Below, piece by piece: positions 6,017 to 10,396 of a DNA stretch of 10,396 nt. Every line of letters starts with the position of its first letter. The stretch's first letter is position 1. The notes beneath the pieces are model-generated. The model had not been told where the DNA came from and did not search any database. It worked only from the letters and a program-made list of their open reading frames with translations. The position numbers were made by a program, and so were the translations under genes. The stretch is from Candidatus Saccharimonadota bacterium (GTDB lineage Bacteria; Patescibacteriota; Saccharimonadia; Saccharimonadales; Saccharimonadaceae), in NCBI GenBank assembly GCA_900555675.1, contig UNSN01000024.1, positions 1 through 10,396 of the forward strand, given 5' to 3'.

Positions 6017-7492
6017 TTATTTTTTCTTAAACAAACGACGCTTCTTACTCTTCTTTTTGTCACTATCAAGCAGCTCGTCTGGATCAAAGTCGTCATACGT
6101 AACCATCAGCGCACGAGAGTTGACTTGTCGCAGAGTCTCAAGGGCGACTGATACGACAATCAAGATTCCAGTACCGCCGATTGACAAACGCAAACCCTGC
6201 AAGCCTGTCAAATTGTACGTGAGATATTCCGCGACGAATGGCAAAATAGCCACGATTCCTAGGACAATTGAGCCGAACAAAATCAAGCGATTAACAGTCC
6301 TCATAAGGTATTTTTCAGTCTGAACACCCGGACGCACGCCTTCAATAAATCCGCCTTGCTTCTGCAGATTTTCGGCAATTTCGTTAGCGTTAAAGACGAT
6401 TCCAGTGTAGAAATACGTAAAGGCGATAACCAAGATAAAATACAGCGTTGGGTAAATAAACGCCTCGGCCGTGCTTCCCGTGAACGAACCCGCATTTGGA
6501 GCTTGGAACCAAGTGATCAATTTATTGGCGGTCGGTAGAAGATTGGCGTTACCAGACGCTTTCATAACTTGACCAACAAATTGAGGCAAGCTCAGGAACG
6601 CAACCGCGAAGATGACTGGAATAACTCCCGCAGCAATCAATTTAACTGGCAAAATGCTCTTTACGTCGCCGTAATTACTGTTTCCGTGAACGCGCTTTGC
6701 GTAGTTAATTGTAATGACGCGTTGAGCTTCGTTGATTTTAACTAGGAAGTAAAGGACGATGAGTCCGGCGATTGACATGATTAATATCGTCCAGAACATA
6801 ACTGGGTTTACAGGGAGAGTAAACCAGTTGAAGACGTTTAAGCTGCCAGATGAAGTATTGAACAGCGAGGAGATTAATGACGCGAGCATTTGCGGTAATT
6901 GGCTGATGATACCAGCGAAGATTACGATAGAAATACCGTTGCCGATTCCCTGCTCAGTGATCAACTCGCCGAGCCACATCAGAAGAACAGAGCCTGCCGT
7001 CATTGAAGTGATTGAAACGATCCATTCCATCATCGTAGGGTCGGCTAATGTCGTGCTGCCGCCTTGAAGAACTGTTTGCCTTAAGATGAAGATGAAAGCG
7101 ATTGACTGGACAATAGCAAGCGGCACGGTAATAACACGCGTCCATTGCTGAATTTTCCGACGTCCAGATTCGCCGTCTTTGTGTAGCTCCTCAAGCCTTG
7201 GAATGGCTTTGGTCAGAAGCTGAATGATAATACTGGCGGTAATAAATGGACTAAGTCCGACCAACACCAGAGAAAAGCTCGACAACGCGCCACCAGATAG
7301 CAAGTTCAAAATTCCACCGAGGTCAGATTGCCCAAGCACCGACGAAATCGCGTTACGCAGTTGTGTTGGTTCCGCCAATGGCACTGGAATGTGCGCCAAT
7401 AATCGATAAACAACGATTATTCCCACGACGATGAATAGTCGTTTTTGCATATCTTTATTTTTCAGCGAGCGGAAAATTATTCTCCAATTCAT
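6017..7492 (-). CDS. secY: protein translocase subunit SecY
   Basis: SecY is the pore of the Sec translocon in the cytoplasmic membrane. The 491-residue protein carries family landmarks in order: a first membrane helix at about 18-36; the GGALSSFSLVLVGLSPFITASIIIQ plug/TM2 region (67-91); DGESGRRKIQQWTR (106-119); QGIGNGISI; NYAKRVHG with PVKLIAAGVIPVIFA; and ENLQKQGGFIEGVRPG followed by a late helix and an SRALM tail. It is longer than the usual 430-440 residues; extra length lies in two loops (around STSGSLNVFNWF and the NANLLPTANKLI region) and a basic C-terminal tail rich in Lys/Arg. GAGGGG lies about 8 nt before the ATG. It appears to be transcribed alone, since a promoter lies upstream and a terminator directly follows. 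Confidence 0.98.
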   Translation of the reverse strand: MNWRIIFRSLKNKDMQKRLFIVVGIIVVYRLLAHIPVPLAEPTQLRNAISSVLGQSDLGGILNLLSGGALSSFSLVLVGLSPFITASIIIQLLTKAIPRLEELHKDGESGRRKIQQWTRVITVPLAIVQSIAFIFILRQTVLQGGSTTLADPTMMEWIVSITSMTAGSVLLMWLGELITEQGIGNGISIVIFAGIISQLPQMLASLISSLFNTSSGSLNVFNWFTLPVNPVMFWTILIMSIAGLIVLYFLVKINEAQRVITINYAKRVHGNSNYGDVKSILPVKLIAAGVIPVIFAVAFLSLPQFVGQVMKASGNANLLPTANKLITWFQAPNAGSFTGSTAEAFIYPTLYFILVIAFTYFYTGIVFNANEIAENLQKQGGFIEGVRPGVQTEKYLMRTVNRLILFGSIVLGIVAILPFVAEYLTYNLTGLQGLRLSIGGTGILIVVSVALETLRQVNSRALMVTYDDFDPDELLDSDKKKSKKRRLFKKK

Positions 7493-7534
7493 GTTTTAGC
7501 CCCTCATAGTCACTAACAATTCTTAACTCTGTTA

Positions 7535-7563
7535 ATTATACATTACCTTAGCGGATATTTCCA
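7535..7563 (-). promoter_or_regulatory. secY promoter
   Basis: On the minus strand TGGAAA (7563-7558) and a perfect TATAAT (7540-7535) are separated by 17 bases. The -35 box matches consensus at four of six positions. Transcription should start near 7528, giving a leader of about 35 nt that includes the GAGGGG ribosome-binding sequence of secY. Confidence 0.7.
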
Positions 7564-7589
7564 TACTAAAAACATAAAAGCGTATGCGT

Positions 7590-7595
7590 TATAAT
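7590..7595 (+). promoter_or_regulatory. -10 element of the OmpA-like gene
   Basis: TATAAT occurs 34 nt before the chosen ATG (7629). At 17 bases upstream the sequence is TAAAAA, a poor -35 box, and the extended -10 TGn is absent. Transcription would start near 7602, leaving a leader of about 27 nt that contains GAGG at 7619-7622. It is back-to-back with the secY promoter. Confidence 0.55.
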
Positions 7596-7628
7596 TGAAT
7601 CAATAACATAATGTAAATGAGGTATTAT

Positions 7629-8342
7629 ATGCAACAGCAACCTGAAATCCCATCAACTCCGCCAATTACGCCACCGCCAAACCCAGAATTTCCCCAAAAT
7701 TATCCACCAAAGAAAAGTAAATTATGGCTATGGGTTACATTGGCAATTGTGGGAGTGCTGGCGACAATCGGAATAGTGCTAGCAATTGTTCTTGTGTCAA
7801 ATAAAACCGCTCCTTCAAAAGACACGAATATTTCGCGCAAAGAGGCGATCAAACCTAAGGACGAGAAGAAAAGCGAAGACAAAGAACAGAATTTAGCTAA
7901 ATCAAATTCAAAATGTTTGACGTCTGCTGATTTTCGAAAAGCCGGCTATGGCCATATGAAAGACGGCTCTTTTACGCTTAGCGACGGTAAATATAATTTT
8001 AAAAATGTTTTCTTCAATGCAGATTCGACGCAATATACATATGAAGGAGTTACTGTCGACGAACTGGCTAAACTGGGGTCGCTATACAAATCAAATAGCC
8101 AAAAGGAATTTTCAATTGAGCTAGTCGGTCAAACATATGAAAGTTCAAAGACAAGCGCTGGCACAAAATTAGCCATGGAGCGTGCCGATAAAGTCAAGCA
8201 AGGCTTAGTTTCGCAAGGTTTTCCTGAGAATAAAATTATTATCTCTGAACCGAAAATTGCCAATCATGACAGTAGCGACGACACCGCCGACAGGAATGTG
8301 ACTATTTATCTAGTCGTGCCGCAAGAGTGTAGCGAAAAATAG
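7629..8342 (+). CDS. membrane-anchored protein with proline-rich N-terminus and degenerate OmpA-like domain
   Basis: An ATG at 7617 is in frame, but GAGG at 7619-7622 is six bases from the ATG at 7629, so the later start (237 residues) is preferred. Residues 1-27 are proline- and glutamine-rich and probably cytoplasmic. One membrane helix lies at about 33-57. A charged Lys/Glu/Asp linker (60-95) follows, then a C-terminal domain. Residues 160-230 follow the OmpA/peptidoglycan-binding pattern: IELVGQT where OmpA has I-x-V-x-G-H-T-D, TKLAMERADKVKQGL where it has N-x-x-L-S-x-x-R-A-x-x-V, then G-x-x-x-x-K-I and ADRNVTI where it has A-x-N-R-R-V-x-I. The Arg of the motif is kept (Arg185), but the Asp after GHT is Tyr. 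Cys96 and Cys234 flank the domain and could pair. Peptidoglycan contact is plausible but inferred. It converges on rplO and diverges from secY. Confidence 0.85.
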   Translation: MQQQPEIPSTPPITPPPNPEFPQNYPPKKSKLWLWVTLAIVGVLATIGIVLAIVLVSNKTAPSKDTNISRKEAIKPKDEKKSEDKEQNLAKSNSKCLTSADFRKAGYGHMKDGSFTLSDGKYNFKNVFFNADSTQYTYEGVTVDELAKLGSLYKSNSQKEFSIELVGQTYESSKTSAGTKLAMERADKVKQGLVSQGFPENKIIISEPKIANHDSSDDTADRNVTIYLVVPQECSEK

Positions 8343-8363
8343 CCCAAAAATCAGAACAAAAGA

Positions 8364-8391
8364 AAATCCCCTTCTCTTTTGAAGGGGATTT
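8364..8391. terminator. two-way terminator between the OmpA-like gene and rplO
   Basis: An 11-base perfect stem (AAATCCCCTTC with GAAGGGGATTT) surrounds a 6-base loop. On the minus strand it is followed by a T-rich run (TTCTTTTGTTC), on the plus strand by ATTATTAC. It lies between the two converging genes and ends the rplF-rplO unit. Confidence 0.85.
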
Positions 8392-8408
8392 ATTATTACT
8401 GAGAAAGA

Positions 8409-8882
8409 TTATTTCTCTTCAGCTTCTTTCGCACTTTGGCGTAGAGGTGTAGCCACTTTTTCGAATGAGCCACCAGCTTTTTCGATAGCGGCAACAACTG
8501 AAGCTGAGGCAGCTTGTACTTTCAAGTCAACCTTAGCCTTCAATTCACCACGAGCAATCACCTTAACAGTGTGGAAAGGAGTTGCAATGTAGCCTTCAGT
8601 GAACAACAAAGCGTTGTCAACGGTCTTGCCGTCAAATGCGTTCAAGTGATCCATATACACAACTTGTGCTGGAGTTCGCAAACTCTTGAATCCGCGAGCC
8701 TTTGGTACAGCTTGAGCTAGTGGACGCTGACCACCTTGGAACATTACACGAAGTTTCTTACCTGTTCGGGCGTTCTGACCTTTAGTACCGCGACCAGCAG
8801 TTTTACCTTGACCGGCAGCAATACCGCGACCAACGCGCTTTTTATTCTTGTTTGCTGAAACTTGGAGATCATTGTACTTCAT
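8409..8882 (-). CDS. rplO: 50S ribosomal protein L15
   Basis: The 157-residue protein is L15 (uL15), a late-assembly 23S binder with a long Gly/Arg/Lys-rich N-terminal extension. That part contains KRVGRGIAAGQGKTAGRGTKGQ (residues 15-36) and FQGGQRPLAQAVPKARGF. The globular C-terminal part has the VKVIARGELKAKVDLKVQAASASVVAAIEKAGG pattern of the L15/L18e fold. The ATG overlaps the rpsE stop by one base (TAATG), so translation is probably coupled to S5. In most bacteria rpmD lies between rpsE and rplO; it is absent here. A terminator follows. Confidence 0.97.
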   Translation of the reverse strand: MKYNDLQVSANKNKKRVGRGIAAGQGKTAGRGTKGQNARTGKKLRVMFQGGQRPLAQAVPKARGFKSLRTPAQVVYMDHLNAFDGKTVDNALLFTEGYIATPFHTVKVIARGELKAKVDLKVQAASASVVAAIEKAGGSFEKVATPLRQSAKEAEEK

Positions 8883-9472
8883 TATTTAGCCTCCTTTTTA
8901 GCAACCTTTTTTACAGGCTGAGCGCTTAGCCATTGATCGCGTGGAACTAATGACTTTAGAGCTTCGATAGTAGCGTAAGCAATGTTAACCTTGTTGGTTG
9001 AGCCAAGAGATTTGGTCAATAGGTTACGAACACCTGTTACGCCGATAATCTGACGAACCACACCACCAGCGATAATACCAGTACCAGGAGCGGCTGGCTT
9101 GATCAACACGCGTGCGCCAGAGAATTTAACTTCGCTGTCGTGTGGAATTGTTTCGCCGTTTAATGGCAATGTAATCAAGTGCTTTTTAGCGACTGATGTA
9201 GCCTTAGCGACCGCAGCTTGAACGTCTGCACCCTTGGCAACACCGACACCAACTTTATCTTTGCGGTTACCAACAACCACCAAAGCCTTAAATCGGAAAC
9301 GGCGACCACCTTTAACCACGCGAGAAACGCGGTCAATGTTGATTACCAATTCTTCAAACTCTTTTGGTGCGTCATCGCGCACATTTCGCCGGTCATCGCG
9401 GCGACCACCACGTGGATTTCGAGGTCGACGACCTTCTGCACGTGGGGTAGTATTTGCAGCTTGCTCTGCCAT
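8882..9472 (-). CDS. rpsE: 30S ribosomal protein S5
   Basis: The chosen start MAEQAANTTP gives 196 residues. The frame extends to a Met at 9505, but that lies inside rplR. The ATG at 9472 is one base after the rplR stop with GGAG about 8 nt upstream. S5 (uS5) contributes to decoding fidelity and mRNA entry. The N-terminal double-stranded-RNA-binding-like domain (about 38-105) contains INIDRVSRVVKGGRRFRFKALVVVG, and the C-terminal domain has IIAGGVVRQIIGVTGVRNLLTKSLGS. Residues 11-35 form an Arg/Gly/Asp-rich tail ahead of the conserved domain, longer than in E. coli S5. The stop shares its last base with the rplO start. Confidence 0.97.
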   Translation of the reverse strand: MAEQAANTTPRAEGRRPRNPRGGRRDDRRNVRDDAPKEFEELVINIDRVSRVVKGGRRFRFKALVVVGNRKDKVGVGVAKGADVQAAVAKATSVAKKHLITLPLNGETIPHDSEVKFSGARVLIKPAAPGTGIIAGGVVRQIIGVTGVRNLLTKSLGSTNKVNIAYATIEALKSLVPRDQWLSAQPVKKVAKKEAK

Positions 9473-9473
9473 A

Positions 9474-9824
9474 CTAAAACTCCAATCCTTCTTGGCGCGC
9501 AGCATCAGCCAAAGCCTTTAGGCGACCAGAGTATTGACGACCATTTCGGTCAAACACTACTGCGCTAATCTTAATTTTCTTTGCTTTCTTAGCGATTTCA
9601 GTACCGATAGCGGCACTTTTTTCAGTCATCGTGCCAGTCGCTTTTGTGCCAACTGTAGTTGCTGCAGCCAATGTTTTACCAGCTACATCGTCAATCAATT
9701 GCGCGCTAACGTGCAAATTGCTAATAGTAACTGTCAAGCGTGGACGCTCTGCCGTGCCTGAAACCTTGGCGCGAACGCGGTTTTTGCGAAGAGCGCGGTT
9801 GAGTAGCTTCTTATTTTCAGCCAT
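9474..9824 (-). CDS. rplR: 50S ribosomal protein L18
   Basis: The 116-residue protein is L18 (uL18), which binds 5S rRNA in the central protuberance. The segments RVRAKVSGTAERPRLTVTISN (17-37) and VFDRNGRQYSGRLKALADAARQEGLEF at the C-terminus are diagnostic. It follows rplF by two bases (TAA TC ATG), and its TAG stop is one base before the rpsE start. Length is normal for the family. Confidence 0.97.
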   Translation of the reverse strand: MAENKKLLNRALRKNRVRAKVSGTAERPRLTVTISNLHVSAQLIDDVAGKTLAAATTVGTKATGTMTEKSAAIGTEIAKKAKKIKISAVVFDRNGRQYSGRLKALADAARQEGLEF

Positions 9825-9826
9825 GA

Positions 9827-10366
9827 TTACTTACCTGTCTTTCCTGCTTTACGCAAAATCTGCTCGTCGACGTACTTGATACCCTTGCCCTTGTATGGTT
9901 CAGGCTTCTTCAATGCGCGGATTTCCGCTGCAACTTGGCCGACTTGTTGTTTATTGATACCGCTAACAACGATAATCATTTTTTCGTTGGTAACAGTTAC
10001 GCCTTCTGGGGCTTTGTATTTGACTGGATGTGAAAATCCAAGTGCCATTTCTAGCTCGTTGTTGCTTGAGCTAACACGGAAACCGACACCGTTAACCTCT
10101 AGGCGTTTTTCATAGCCTTTGGTTACACCGATTACCATGTTGTTGATTAGCGCGCGCATCAGACCATGCTGACTACGGGCTACTTTGGACTCGTCCTTAG
10201 GATGAACCGTGACTTGTCCGTCTTCGACTTTCACCTCAACTGCTGGTGTGATGAATTGTGTCAATTCACCTTTCGGGCCCTTTACGACCACATCACCAGA
10301 GTCAACCGTGATTGTCACACCGGCCGGAATAACCACCGGCAGTTTTCCGATTCGACTCAGACTCAT
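9827..10366 (-). CDS. rplF: 50S ribosomal protein L6
   Basis: The 179-residue protein is L6 (uL6), built from two related domains and bound near the sarcin-ricin loop. It starts MSLSRIGKLPVVIPAGVTI and contains KGPKGELTQF, the VNGVGFRV strand and the C-terminal PEPYKGKGIKY motif (155-165), then an Arg/Lys-rich tail. AAGGTGAG (10376-10369) lies two bases before the ATG. The 30 bases between this gene and the right edge hold only this ribosome-binding sequence. The preceding gene, expected to be rpsH, lies outside the window. Confidence 0.98.
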   Translation of the reverse strand: MSLSRIGKLPVVIPAGVTITVDSGDVVVKGPKGELTQFITPAVEVKVEDGQVTVHPKDESKVARSQHGLMRALINNMVIGVTKGYEKRLEVNGVGFRVSSSNNELEMALGFSHPVKYKAPEGVTVTNEKMIIVVSGINKQQVGQVAAEIRALKKPEPYKGKGIKYVDEQILRKAGKTGK

Positions 10367-10396
10367 TACTCACCTTTCGTGTGATTTGATATTAAC

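Noticed and set aside
7617..7628. ATG at 7617 as the start of the OmpA-like gene
   Set aside because: The GAGG at 7619-7622 overlaps and follows this codon, so it serves the ATG at 7629 and not this one.
9473..9505. Upstream in-frame extension of rpsE to a Met at 9505
   Set aside because: It lies inside rplR; the ATG at 9472 has GGAG upstream and the one-base spacing seen elsewhere in the operon.
10381..10396. End of rpsH at the right edge
   Set aside because: A TAA is possible at 10394-10392 on the minus strand, but too little sequence remains to show a coding frame.

Overview
The window is a ribosomal-protein (spc/alpha-type) gene cluster from a bacterium that looks like a member of the Patescibacteria/CPR, most likely Saccharibacteria (TM7). 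The grounds are: rplO follows rpsE directly with no rpmD (L30), a known CPR trait; adk and map are absent between secY and infA; S4 and L36 are zinc-free forms; L17 begins with an unusual His-Arg-His-Gly-Tyr stretch; and base composition looks mid-40s % GC. TGA is used as a stop (the hydrolase gene) and never appears inside a recognised gene, which argues against the recoded Gracilibacteria/Absconditabacteria. The lineage is inferred from gene content, not from a tree.

Layout, right to left because most genes are on the minus strand. Unit 1 (10366 to 8409): rplF, rplR, rpsE, rplO, packed with 1-2 nt gaps or a 1 nt overlap; it enters from outside the window and ends at a two-way terminator (8364-8391). 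Unit 2 (7492 to 6017): secY alone, with its own promoter and terminator. Unit 3 (5282 to 1285): infA, rpmJ, rpsM, rpsK, rpsD, rpoA, rplQ, rplM, rpsI, with a strong promoter before infA and a hairpin terminator after rpsI (1232-1266). Unit 4 (1214 to the left edge): an alpha/beta hydrolase and a CYTH-domain protein whose start overlaps the hydrolase stop (ATGA); the CYTH gene is cut by the window edge.

Two plus-strand genes interrupt this cluster, one on each side of secY. Both encode small single-pass membrane proteins with an extracytoplasmic domain: one has four cysteines and no recognised fold (5388-5963), the other has a degenerate OmpA-like C-terminal domain (7629-8342). Each has a promoter back-to-back with that of the minus-strand unit (infA or secY) and shares a two-way terminator with the converging unit (secY or rplO). 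They turn what is usually one long operon into three separately transcribed blocks.

The minus-strand genes form the translation, transcription and secretion core: large-subunit proteins L6, L18, L15, L36, L17, L13; small-subunit proteins S5, S13, S11, S4, S9; initiation factor IF-1; RNA polymerase alpha; and the SecY channel. I see no phage, transposon, CRISPR or RNA genes, and no gene-free stretch above 300 bases; the largest gaps are about 105 and 136 bases, and both hold divergent promoters. Most of the window is ordinary housekeeping sequence. The parts worth a second look are the two embedded membrane-protein genes, the promoter arrangements, and several lineage-specific changes in ribosomal proteins.
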